Shown: positions 37,472 through 49,045 of the stretch, in pieces
Position numbering within the stretch: the first letter of the stretch is position 1
Layout of the letters: the number at the start of each line of letters is the position of its first letter
DNA from: Quercus robur
Taxonomy: Eukaryota > Streptophyta > Magnoliopsida > Fagales > Fagaceae
Length of the DNA stretch: 64,000 nt
Reading direction: 5' to 3'
Assembly: GCF_932294415.1 (NCBI RefSeq)
Contig: NC_065535.1
Span: 68,379,362 to 68,443,361, forward strand
Translations under genes and position numbers: made by a program
Notes under the pieces: model-generated
Seen by the model: the letters and a program-made list of their open reading frames with translations, nothing else
Told to the model about the DNA's origin: nothing
Databases searched by the model: none

Positions 37472-40400
37472 TGGTAAGATGAGAAACTAGAGACTAGTGG
37501 AATATGATGATAAAGATCAAAGCTTATATGTGAGCAAAATCAAATTCTTTTGAGAAAAAAAACTCAAATCAATTCAACAAGACAGGCAATATTCACCAAG
37601 CATATTGAACTTTTAGAAATTGCAAATACAGGGTGAATGAGCAGAGTAGAACTAGACAAAAGGAAAAGATCAAAGTAATCAGAAAGAAATTTGAGAAAGA
37701 CCACTTCTATGCAAAAGAGCGGGAAGGGACCAGAATAAAGTTAGAACAAACAAAACGAGAAGAAGCAAAATATGACAACTAACAACAAGATAAGTAAAGA
37801 GTCAAGCCTAGGAAAACCGAGAAAGACACACGGAGAATTAAAGAACTTTACTAAAGCTTACACAAGGAGACAACAGAAGAGGACCACTTGTGGTATTAAT
37901 GTAGTGTAAGCTGTTGAACTACCTTTAGTAAAACCAATTACAACTCTGGCAAAGGAAATGAAGGATAATAGAGGGCACAGTTTGTGAAAATAAATAATGC
38001 CTTGTGTGTTTTGATGCCAGGTTAGTTAGTTGGAATTAATAATATCAACTAGATGATATGTGAAAGGAAACAGCCATCATTGCTCACACAAAGCAACCAG
38101 AGAAAAAGAAATAGGCCCTTAAAGGTGGAGAATGACAATATAGTTACAAGGTCAAACACTAATTATTTCCATAATGGAGTGCAAATACTAAAACTTTTTC
38201 TTTTTTTTAAGAGAAAATGAGAGGGTAATGCTAGGGTCACAACCTTTTTCATAATTGTTGGTATAACTTATTATGATCGAAATAAAATAATATCACTTTC
38301 ACCTAGTCCATCAATGACACAACTTTTATTATACACCAATTACAATTGGTCATGTCAAAGTGGAAACATATTGTGATCCTAAACTTATTAAAAAAAAAAT
38401 ACTAAATTACCAATTTCACCCTTCAACTTTGTCTAAAGTTGAATTCAGTCTACTAACTTATAACTTTATTCAATTCAGACCTTGTATTGGTGTCAAAACT
38501 GAGAAGCTGCAAGATTAGTGATAGTTGGAGGACTGAATTGAATAGTGAAAGTTATATATAATATCCTAAGGTGAGATTCCTTTTGAACAGTGAAAGTGCA
38601 GTTTAGAGAGACACAGACAATGATGGTCATCCAAAAAGATAATTTAATAAAGAATATATATATACACAAGAGGGAGAGAGGATAGTTTTCACTTATATTG
38701 GTTGGTTGTAGTGATGATAGAGGTCGCAAGCTGAGCCAGTTGATTGAAACTTTCACTGTGCAGAAACATGAAGATGTTGTAGTACAACTTTCAGAAAGAA
38801 AAAGAAAAAAGGATTTTGGAGTAATTATAGGAAAGCTTAGCACAATGCCTCTAAGGTTTAGAGAAATTTTAACCCAGCTTATCATATTATCAAATGCTTA
38901 ATGACCCTTACAACTTTCTTAATTAATTTTTAGCCTTTGGATAATTTGCCACGCGTGGTTAAAGTGATGGTTGAACTCCTAGGTCCACATGCTGGAGCTT
39001 GGCCCATTCAAGTACTCAACCAAAAAAGTGTTTCTCTTTCAATCTGAATTTGATCTGAAACATCATTATTATAATTCTCAGATTTCTTTTTTAACTAACA
39101 GCTTTTGGACCTAAAAAAATTATAACTTAAGATATGAGCAGTGACTTAACCCAAGTATTGCTTCACATTTATAAACAGTAAAGCGCTGAACCTCACAACA
39201 GCTTAGAGCCTTAGTCGTCCTTCCCTGAAATGGAACTTTCATGCTGGAGCAAGAACTAGAGTCCAAGGTTGTGCAATCCTTCTAGCTGCTATCCAGAATT
39301 TTTTTTCAAACCATTTATCACTTCAAACAAATATATTTTCAGCACAAACTACCCAATTTTTGTGTGTTAATGTGGCTGGGATGCTGCAAGATTAGGCCAC
39401 AGAAAGTGCAACTCTTTTCATTGATATGGTAATAATGTAGCACAAGTAGTGGGTGGTGCAAAGCACCTTTAGACTGTCACATTAAATGATAGTTTTGTTG
39501 GTTCAATCAACTTTTCTCCCCCTATTTTCAGAAGTTGATATATTGAGATTTTCATTTGGTAGTTAGTTCTTTTCATAGGTACTAAATATTTACCAAGACA
39601 AACCAGGGCCACTTCAAGATGAAATGAGTTCTCTCAAGCACCCACCAAAGAACACTTTAGTCTTTCCAATTATTCCTTCTTATAAGGAAACACAACCATT
39701 CCTGCAGCATTGCGTATTAAGATTCAATCCATATCACGTCCAATCCAGAGTAAAATCCTTGCCCCACCCCCAAAAACAGCATAATTGGTTAAAGAATAAG
39801 TCCATCGACAAAACTTATTCATCAACTTTTTTTACAACTTGTTGAAATGGTTAATTGAGAACGATGTCAAAATAAAAGTAGTGTCGATGGTGATTCTTGT
39901 GAAAGTGATTTGTCTACCATTCACAAGTTTCCATCTCAACAAATTATGAAATAAGTTGTGTCCATAGCAAAATTGTTAATTAAAATGTGCATGTGAGTAG
40001 AAAATATAAAATTGAAAAACAATACATGAGAGATGCATTAAAGCTGATACGCATGAACGATGCAATTTGCATCGTGGTGCTTCAAATCTGGAAAAAAGGA
40101 AGCCATGTGGTCAGATAAGCTTTTCAAGGACACCCTATCCATGGCTTTGATTGTAGCACCAAATCTTCGCAAAAAATTTGCCAAACTTTGTCTCCAAGAA
40201 CAATTCTTCTCCCTTAAGAAGTAGATGAAGGGCAACATCATGAGTTTTAAGATCTACATACGTGTATAATTCATCCCCCCAAAAAATATATCAAGTAGAG
40301 AAAAACAACATGCTTGCCCTCTCTTATTTATTTTTTATTTTTTTGGGCTCTCTAATTAATTTTAAATGTTATTTACGTTTAACTCTTAAAGTGTAATGAG

Positions 40401-42289
40401 TTTTGTAGCGAGTTTTATAGCTCAACTAATTAGCATGTTATGGGACCCAACTATAAGAATTTGTCCAATTAGTTAGCTCATATACCCCTTTCGGAACTAA
40501 AGATGTTAGGTAGCATATTAACCCCATGTTTGGCATATGTCGTCCACTAATGCTTCCAAACCTCTGCAAATCAAGTATGACATACTCAATGAGGAAGCTA
40601 GCTGGATTTGCTACTCTGTTCGAGCTTTTATATTGGGGGCTTGTACCTTGCAGATTGATGAGCGGTGCTATTTTGGCTCTTTAAAAGCCCTGTAACTAGA
40701 AGGTACAAACTCTAAAATAAATTTTTTTGACCAAAAAAGAAAAGAAAAGGATGACACGTGAGAGGCAGCTTTACTTTTTGCAGTACCTGCATCAAAAGCC
40801 ATAATAGAGGGTGGGATACCTGCTTTAACAATAATAATGCATGTGTTGGTTCCCTGCTTCTATCATTTTCTTGCTTTTCTTTTCTTCTGCTTCCACTAGT
40901 CTCTTTCCCACTTTAATGGGAGTCATAAAGCCTAATGTTCACATGGCTCGAAGAAAGGCATGACAATCTCTATTGTAGCACATAGTTCAGTCCCAACACA
41001 ACACCATCATGGTGGGCTAGAGGGTCAGGTTGTAACGTGTAAGCCATGCTGCACTACAATAGTTCATAGGAGTACCAAGAAGGCAAGAAATCTGGACCAC
41101 CAAAACCAATTCATATCGATTATAAGATGATAACAATCGACAAATGTAATGTCAATGTGTCCATATGTCCTTAGTTCATGCAATATGGACAGATAGGTTC
41201 ATCAAGTTTACTTGATAGGAAGGGCTGGACCACCAAGGCTCCAACTCAATGATACGAGGAAAAGTGAAAAAAGAAAGAGATCTCTTAGGATAAACTCCAA
41301 TCCCCCACCATTGCTAAGAGGGGACAAGAGGATGTGGCTTCCACCTATGAAGTTTAATTGCAATACCAAAACTCTCAGGTCCCAACTCCCAACAGAGTGA
41401 TGCAATAAATTGTACATATAATAGTCTGTATTGAACCCAATATCTTCCATGTATAAAATCCAATAACGCCTTGAGCGCACTCAATGTCGGCACCTTATAT
41501 TGGAACATCCTTGCCTCAAGCAGTTGGGGATCCAACATCTAATGGACCCTATAGAAAATGCATCTTAACTTTGGGGAAAAATACCCACAAGATGCAATGT
41601 AAATTGAAAAGTAGGATAATACATCCTTTGCATTGCAACCAGAGAGGAACCATGAACCAACATCTAATGGACCCTATAGAAAATCCATCTTAATAGTTAA
41701 TTCCCACAACTAGGTTTCACATAGTGACACCTCTCAAAGTAAAGAATCACCTGTCTAAATGGGGTCCAGCTCCACAACCCCCAGCCACAAGTCTATAATG
41801 CATAATGTTGTAAAACTAAAATATCATGTTGGAGGTCCTATTAACGATTTGAGCCATTCCCCCCTATATTGCACATCTGGAAGATTGTTACCATAATAAC
41901 ATCATTTCGTCAAACAGTCAAAGCAGTAATGAACAACAAATCCCTACAATGAGGGAAATTAATAGGAACTCAGGGTCAAAAAAAAAAAAAGTACAAAGTG
42001 ACTGTACAACCTAGTCCAATTATAATGTTAAGCAAAAGATAATGCCATGGTAGGGCTATGCCACAATGCTAGTGACAACATATCAAATCTTTTCTGCATC
42101 ATTAAACATGATAAATCTAAAAAGTGAAGAAAAAGTGTTCAAAGCTACAGAGAAATTCTAAATCATTTCTTCTCTGTTCCAATCCCATTTGATCATTTCC
42201 ACACATGCAAATCAATCACCCAAAAGAATCCCAGAAGATGAAAATGAACCAGACTTGACAAATAAATGATGCCTCTAACAGATTTTAAT
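37472..42289. other. Intergenic region upstream of the ankyrin gene
   Basis: Holds the ankyrin promoter and leader at its left and the mL54 3'UTR at its right. At 38222-38390 a sequence opening 'taatgctagggtcacaa' is mirrored by 'ttgtgatcctaaactta', a probable decayed MITE. At 38400-38560 'cttcaactttgtc' and 'ggaggactgaattgaat' phrases mark another decayed repeat. A retroposed 3' tail ending TTTGACC plus A-rich sequence lies at about 40640-40745. No gene recognised. Confidence 0.5.
41532..41693. repeat. 37-bp direct repeat, 125 bp apart
   Basis: A 37-base phrase beginning CCAACATCTAATGGACCC stands at 41532-41568 and again at 41657-41693 with one difference. The intervening 88 bp are unrelated to it. 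Confidence 0.85.
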
Positions 42290-44453
42290 TTAGTTCTTGG
42301 CCTTAAGGGAGTTGTTTTCCTTGATCCTTGCTCGGTTGTCCAGCTTAACAAAGCGTTTGAGATCTTCATAAGGGAGGGTTTCAGTTTTCTTCCTCCTTAA
42401 TTCACTCAATGCTGTTTTTTTATCGATCAAATGCCATAGCCAATCGGGGTATTCAGAATCAGGTAGGATCTTGGGATCTGCCCCATCCTTGAGGATATTA
42501 GCACCAACCACTGTAGTAGACTTGACTTCTTTGCTAAGAATTGATTCTTTTGGTGCATCACTGGCTGCACTCCCTTTAGATCCCTTCTTTGCTTTACCAC
42601 TAGAATATGTTCGTCGGCTTACCAACCCCATTGCCTCCCTGGTAATGGCAATGCTTCTAATCAATCTGACATGGTTCATTGCCATAACTTTAACCTGTGT
42701 CATCAATGTAAATGAATATAGGAAGGAATTGTTTCTTAACAGGAAACCTGGGATTTATACCCTAACACTATCAATTTAAAATGGATTTACTAGTTTCCAA
42801 GTTCCTCCATCTCCTGCATGAATGTATGTTGGTCAACAGATTATATCCTTCTAAAGTTAATTTTCAAGGGAAGCTAAGCACAGACCAGGAATGCTTACAT
42901 TTTAGAGCAATTCATTCAACCATTTGACAGATAGACAATATTTGACCAATAATTTTCTGAATGGTCCCATGTTTGGGCCATAATGAGATACATGCTATTG
43001 TTTTTTTGATAAGTAAGATACGTTCTAATGTAGTATTAACTATTTCTCTTTCTTTTAGACTTTAACTTCCATTTATTGCATCTCTCTAGGACTACTTTGT
43101 GTATTTCCTTTGTACAAAAGGTAGTTCCTTTTCCTCAATAAAATTCCATTATTTATACCCCCCACCCCGCCCCAAAAAAAAAAAAAACTTTCTCTTACAG
43201 GGTTATATCTAAAAATTAAAATGCCAGTGCCCATTCAACAAAACTAAGCTTGTAGACTACCAAATGAAGCAAAATCATTTGAGTCCCAACATCCAGAGTT
43301 AGAATTAATTTTTGGCAAGTAACATCAAATGCTTTGTTAAAACAAGAACAAGAACATGAACAGATTGTCAGTAATTCTTAATTCTCACGTATCTAGAATA
43401 ATCCCTCAAATCAATAATCACAATCATAAAATGGAACTGTACATCACAAAGCTTCTCTTCTACTAATCTTTTGCAACTCCTAACTTTCTAAAGTACTCAA
43501 CTTGTTCAGCATTAAACCTCAATTCAAAATTCCCAAACACATTCAAACTCAACTTTACCCTCTATATTGCTAAAGGATCACGAGCCAAACTAAAACCTCC
43601 TGGTAGTTCCTTGTATTAAAATCATCAAACAGCTTGAGTGTAACATAACCGACTCAAGAAAATAAGGAATTAGAATAGCACCAATTCAGTTTCCTCATTC
43701 AACAACTTACCCAAAAAAAAAACAGGATTATAAAAAACCTAAAAAATTCTTATCTATCTCCAACAACTACCAGATAACGATAAAAACAAAGCTTTAGTCC
43801 CAAAACATTTTGGGTTGGCTATGGATTCTCAATAGATTAATCAGGTCCACCACTAGTATTTTTTCTTTGCCATTCAATCCTATTGTATCCAAAATCATAT
43901 ACTCTTTGTCACCTTGAAACATCCTTAATTAACAAATATGTCCTTTTTTATGTTATTTAAGCTCTTCTTTTACCTCACTGATCATTAATAGCAAATGCCA
44001 TTCATAGCAAATGTCAATCGCAAAGCAAACAAAAACAAAATTTAGATTAAAACGTTAGATAACTAGGAATTAAGCATGAGTTTAGTATGACTGTAAGGGT
44101 CCGTTTGGTTAGTCGTTTTTGGTAGCCTAAAAGAGCATTTTTAAAACCCAAAACTCTTCGTAAACGCTCATTTTAAACTCAAAACACTGTTTTGCAATAG
44201 TTTATACAAACGCAACCTAAGTACAACTTCTAGTATCCAATGAATACCATTAGTACTTGTGATTGTGAACTCCTGAAGAACCCTAAACTAAGAAAATGAC
44301 ACTCTAACACTACTGCAGCTTTAGCGCACTGTTTGGTTAGCTGGAGAAATCAGAGGAAAAACAAACAAATTTGAGAAGCTTGTAATTTTAGATCTACTCT
44401 ACCACTTCTCAAACGGTGAGGGAATTCAGAAAATTTCAATATCCAAAAATACC
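42290..44453 (-). CDS. Mitochondrial large-subunit ribosomal protein mL54
   Basis: Structural protein of the mitochondrial ribosome large subunit (mL54, the yeast MRPL37 family). The coding part is uninterrupted, 42685-42290, 131 aa from MAMNHVRLIRS. An upstream in-frame Met at 42706 would precede a good acceptor (CACAG, exon from 42694), so I place it in intron sequence. The N-terminus, basic with Arg and Ser and no acids for about 30 residues, looks like a mitochondrial presequence. The family signature follows: ILKDGADPKILPDSEYPDWLW, then a basic helical tail to SLKAKN. A 5'UTR intron, 42695-44452 (donor after CGAACCAG), is inferred. It holds a Tourist MITE, an RTE fragment and a tail-only insertion. 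Span start at 44453 is the 5'UTR exon edge. Confidence 0.82.
42998..43015 (-). mobile_element. Probable tail-only poly(A) insertion
   Basis: AGATACATGCTA (42986-42997) and AGATACGTTCTA (43016-43027) match at 10 of 12 bases. The insert on the minus strand is TACTTATC plus a short A run. Older or less certain than the other copies. Confidence 0.45.
43780..43960 (-). mobile_element. RTE-type LINE 3' fragment
   Basis: On the minus strand the phrases 'gattttggat', 'aatggcaaag', 'gaatccatagccaaccc' and 'tgggactaaagctttg' match, as I remember it, the end of plant RTE LINEs. That family encodes a C-terminus with '..EWRKRIHVADPN' and ends near 'gactaaggctttgttgttg'. Truncated and decayed, in the mL54 5'UTR intron. 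Confidence 0.6.
44097..44217. mobile_element. Tourist-like MITE (121 bp)
   Basis: Left end GGGTCCGTTTGG, right end on the other strand GGTTGCGTTTGT, with TAA duplications at 44094-44096 and 44218-44220. Lies in the mL54 5'UTR intron. Confidence 0.7.
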
Positions 44454-44626
44454 TGGTTCGAGATTTCGAAGATTCGAATTCAATATGGTGGCCCCTGCTT
44501 TTTGATAAGAAGCTTCTTCTGCGATAGGGTTTCTCTGAGACCCAAAACCAAAAATGGCAGGCACTGCAATTTGTTGAAGGAGAAATGGGGACAGAGGGAC
44601 AAGAAAGTTCTGCTCTTACTATTTTT

Positions 44627-44743
44627 TGGGCCATAATAGCTTTAAACCATTGCTAAAAGCCCAACTCTAAAACTAAGTTCTTTGTCTTAATGTTGGGCCA
44701 TCTTCATCATTCTTACAATTGGGCCGAAATCCACTAGTGGGCT
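44627..44743 (-). promoter_or_regulatory. Cluster of five site II (TGGGCY) elements, mL54 promoter
   Basis: TGGGCC at 44627, 44694 and 44720, TGGGCT at 44738 and AGCCCA at 44658, all within 117 bp just upstream of the 5'UTR exon of mL54. Clustered site II elements are known TCP-factor sites in plant genes for ribosomal and mitochondrial proteins, which fits the product. Confidence 0.65.
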
Positions 44744-44748
44744 TTATT

Positions 44749-45175
44749 TCTTTATTTGTTTTTAAAATTGCAAAGTTTTTTTTTTTTTTAGAAATAAAAA
44801 TTGTAAATTGAATATTCACCTTTTTATCCATTTATGGCCAGGAGTAGAGTAGAGTTGACTGAAAATAAACACGTCTTTATTTGTTTTTAAAATAACAAAT
44901 TTTTTTTTCTTGAGAAACAAGAATAGCAAAGTGTATATTCTCATTTTTTTTTTATCAATTTAAAGATGCATGTTGTGTCGTGTCGTTTAAAAATCAAGAT
45001 TTTTTTAGCAGAGGTTATATTATCCTTTTTATCAATCTAAAGATGCATGTCTTTATTTGTTTTTAAAATAGTAATTTTTTTTTTGGGAAAAAAAAAAGCA
45101 AAGTATATATTCACTATTTTATCAATTTAAAGATGCATGATGTGTCATATCATTTAAAATCAAGAATCACCATCA
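44749..45175. repeat. Diverged tandem repeat, about three copies
   Basis: 'tctttatttgtttttaaaat' starts copies at 44749, 44874 and 45050. Each continues to an A/T run, 'agcaaagtrtatattc', 'atcaatttaaagatgcatg' and 'tgtgtcrtrtcrtttaaaa' (the last part absent from the first copy). It sits directly behind the mL54 promoter. Confidence 0.75.
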
Positions 45176-45390
45176 TTTTTACGCAGCCACGCGATGAGCA
45201 CATAGTGAAAGAATCACCATCATTTTTGGAAATAATTCATTATATGGCGATTTTTTTTTTCTCACAAATAATAAGGAATTGAATTGGGTTCAATGTTTTT
45301 GTGCACTAAAACTCTACCAATAAAATCTTATTTCTTTTAATAAAAAATAATAAAATACCCACACAACATTTTTACGTTTTTAGGAACTAA

Positions 45391-48300
45391 GGGGGTGTTT
45401 GGATTGGAAGTATCTCAAAACTCAAAACTTATAACTCAAAACACATAACTCATTTCTCAAAACTCTATCTCACTCAAAACCCAAAACTGAAAAAAATTGT
45501 TTGTCTCCAATATCTCAAAACCGTACCCCACATCTCAATCCTCAATTTTTTCACTTTTTGGTGGAGCCCACAGCCTGCACAAGTCAGAAGGTTGGTTTTC
45601 TCTCGCGCGTGTCCTCTTCTCTCTCCTTTCACCCAATATTGTTTTGTCTTCCTATCTCCACAGACACACACACGCAGAACCTAAGAGAAAGGTCTGAGCT
45701 TTTTTCTTTTCTTTTTCCTTCTCTATTCTTCTACCTCCATATCCTGAAGACCCATCGCCTGCAAACAGCCAACTGGTGAGTTCCTTTTCTTTCTCTGTTT
45801 TATTTCTGTCCCGAAAGAACCCCTAAATCCCCAAATTTTGGTTGAAACCCATCTCTATCTGTAGGGGCCTTTTTTGTGTATGGTGTATTGGGCTACCTCC
45901 TGCGGTAATGAGCTGGACTGCCTCCTGCGGTGATGGGCCCGAATTTTCTGAGTAAGGGAGTTGGGGCCGGTCTAATTGTAACTCAACTTGGGCCGGTTTG
46001 TGCACAAACTTATGCCTTACCTGCCAGGAGTGAACTTACGGCAAGCAGAACTGCTATAGACGAGTTACGGCAGACAGATATAATAACAATCAAAACAGAG
46101 TATTCTGACTATTTAAATAAATGACTATGTATTCCCTACTAATAAAACGTGATTACAATCATAATGATATCAATCACAGGGAAAAGTGAAGAAAATAATA
46201 CTAGCTAATCAAATGGGCATAAATCAAGTTTTAAGCTTAGTCTGCCGCAGCAAAACCAAAGAGGAGAGAACGCCTCTTCTCAATGCAAATAATCCCCCAG
46301 GAAAAAGATCCTGCGGTGGGGATTAATGGCTTTGAGGAAGTCGGACCTGAATGGTTATTGCCCAAAAAGAAAGAGACCTTATTTACGTTTTGGAAGAAAG
46401 TAAGATTTAAAGGGGGAGAGAGGGAAACCGATCTATTGGTGCATGCCCATTGAACTAACTCTCCTTTTTCCTTAGTTTCCTTTCTTTTCTTCTCTGTTTT
46501 CTTTTCTTCTTGCTCTGTTTTTTCTTTTCACTCTCTAAAATGCTCTGTTTTTCCATCCTTCCTTCAGGGCACGGCAAGAGCCTTTTTATAGCGTCTGCCA
46601 TGGCTAGTGTTTTACCGTTTTGCCCCTTAACCGCCTTTGTCTGGTCTGGGCGTACTTGCCGACCATCAGGACTGTGAGACATCCACCCTTGCTAGACAGA
46701 GGCAGGTTTGTTTTGTTCTTCTGTATACCGTAATATTTCTTCCTGCCACGGTATTAATGCTTTCTCTATCTACTCTCAAGGTATGCACCCAACGGTTCTC
46801 CCTCAAACTTGCCTCTTTTGGGTGGTCTATCATCCCAGTAGGACGTACCTTCCAAAAAGGCTTGAGCAGGAACCACAAAATAGACCTTTTCCCCTTTCCC
46901 CACCATCAAACTATACCCCCTTTACCTCTTACCTCTGGCCCATGGCCCCACCATGTCCTATATTGGCTGGGTACAGGCTGGTGGTGCTTGGGCCTTGCGC
47001 GTGCTTCCCTTTCAGATTTTTCTAAGAGTCTGCCTGCTGCTCATGCGTCTGCTGTGACCTGGAGACTCTCCGTCTGCGTTTCATGACCCTTCATGTGGGC
47101 TTTTCTTTGGTTTCTTACTCCATTCAGGAGTTGGGCTTCGTATGATGATGGGCCTTACATTTCTTTGGCCCACTTTTGTTTTTCTTTATTACCTGCTACG
47201 TTGAACTATTATTCCTGCCGCAATAACTTAATCCTGCTGGACCTCTTTTTGGGCCAGCCGTTTATCCCTTTTCTCAGTGGCCTGTCATGGGCACTGTTTT
47301 GCTTTTATTCATGGACTCCTATGTCCCTTTAGGCCTTTCTTTGGGCATCCATGGCCCGATTGCTTTCTTTGGGCTTCCTCGGCCCGTTTGCTAATTCCAC
47401 ACTCCCATGGGCTTTTTACTAACTTCATTGGACTTTCCTGGCCCAATAACCTTATCCTTATCTTTGGGGTTCATGGGCCTGCCATAAACCCCTTACTCTT
47501 TTAGTTTGCATTGTTTTGGGCCTGCGACGGCCCTTTCTCACTTTTCTACCTCATACTCTGCTCATGGGATGCTATTTCTTTCTTTCCTGGCTTCTTTGAG
47601 CCCGCTTGCCTCTTCAAGACCCATTTATTTGTTTGTTGGGCCTATGATCCATTATTCATGCCGCTTGGGCCTAATGTGTTTTTTGCTATTTATCTTGTCA
47701 ATTCTTTGTAGCCCTCATTATTGGGCTTTTCTGTCTACCTGGGCTTCCACAAATGGCCCTCAACACCATCAAACCCCTTTCTCCGTGTCTTCTAGCCTAG
47801 TCGTACCCACTGTTGTGCCTAAACCCCATGGGTTTGTCCTTTCCCTTTTAACTCTAGGCCTCTATTGTGTCTGATTTCCCCTTCTTACTCTGGCCCCAAA
47901 GAACCCGAAAATCAACCAGTGGGTTATCCATTTTAACAATGTAATAGACACAAATTTCATTATTTTACAAAACCCATCAATGTTTAGAGAAATTGAAAAA
48001 AACAACCAAACACAAACAAAATCAAAACAAAGCACCTGAACAAAAACTTTGAAATACAAACATTGAAATTTAGAGGAACACAAAACAGAACAAGGTGGGT
48101 TTACAGAGGGAGAGAGAGAAAATGCAGTCACCTAGGCAGAGGTTGGATTCTCAAACTAGAGTCGGTGCTGGTATCGGATATGTCGGGGTGTGCTTGTTTC
48201 TGGCTGAGACTCCTTCTTCTTCCTCTCGCTTTGTGCTGGGTTAAGAGTGGCTTGTGAAAAAATGGAACAAGTGAGAGGTCTAAGTAATAAAAGAAAGGCA

Positions 48301-48738
48301 AAAGTTTGAAATAATGGTATGTTGGTAGAGGTGAGTGAGAGGTGTTAATGGAGAAGCAGTAAATGGAGTAAAATTGTAAATGGAGTAAATGGAGAGTCAG
48401 CGGAGTAAAGAGAAGAGAGGAAAACAGAGGCCGAACTGAAGCTAGAGCATTTGGCATAGCAAAAGCTTCCAATGGCTCTGAGGATGATGTGACCATACAT
48501 TAAAGAGGGTCCCACACGTTTGCAATTATTTACAAAAAATGCCACAAAACTCATATTTCAAAAACTGAAAACAGCTTCGGAGGAGTTCTAATTTCTCATT
48601 CTCAAAACTCAAAAATTTGATATATGAGAACTGGAAACAAATACTGGAAACTAAACCAAACAATATTTCAACTGGTGGGTCTCACAGATTTTGAGTTTTG
48701 AGTTATATAACTCAAAACAGGCCAATCCAAACACCTTC
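45391..48738. mobile_element. PIF/Harbinger-like element (3.35 kb) carrying nested insert
   Basis: Ends GGGGGTGTTTGGATTGG and GAAGGTGTTTGGATTGG (other strand), with TAA duplications at 45388-45390 and 48739-48741. Just inside both ends are 'actcaaaactcaaaac' and 'gtggagccca / gtgggtctca' phrases in inverted order. The left interior (about 45500-45780) looks like a plant 5' leader ('cagacacacacacgcag..', then 'aactggtgag', a possible splice donor), so gene-derived sequence may have been captured. No transposase recognised. Most of the excess length is a separate insert at about 45862-47900. Confidence 0.65.
45862..47900. mobile_element. Probable solo LTR or non-coding LTR-type insert, nested
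   Basis: GC-richer than all around it, starting TGTAGGGGCC and ending near GGCCCCA. Carries dozens of GGGCC/GGCCC phrases ('tttgggcttcctcggcccg'). Composition and style resemble the LTR-type repeat at 1-2125. I could not find a target duplication and the right border is uncertain. No retroelement coding region is seen inside. Confidence 0.35.
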
Positions 48739-48741
48739 TAA

Positions 48742-49045
48742 TTTATTGATTATTAAAGAATAACAAAAAAAAGTATTCCCAAAAAAAAAAAAAAAATTAA
48801 CAGAGAAAATACGAACTGGCCCAAATAATTAAATTTCATTACAGCCCAAGTCCATAACTTGCTCAAGTAGTCGAAGTGAAGCGTTTCGCTCTTTTCCCTT
48901 TTCCCAAGCAAAAAGCATTGAATACATAAACCCAACCTCCAAAACCCCACCCATTTCCTAAACCCTTCTTCACCTTCAGCCGCTCAAAAAGTCTCACTGT
49001 CCCATTACCAAAAACCCTAACAAACCCACACTCACTCACTCAACC
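48742..49045 (+). promoter_or_regulatory. PHB3 promoter and 5' leader
   Basis: About 300 bp separate the transposon from the PHB3 start. It holds GGCCCA (about 48819) and AGCCCA-type site II motifs and telo-box-like AAACCCT/AACCCTA phrases (about 48960-49020), both usual upstream of plant mitochondrial and translation genes. No clear TATA box. Confidence 0.45.

Noticed and set aside
42471-42779. Open frame on the plus strand, 102 codons
   Set aside because: Exact antisense of the mL54 coding exon.
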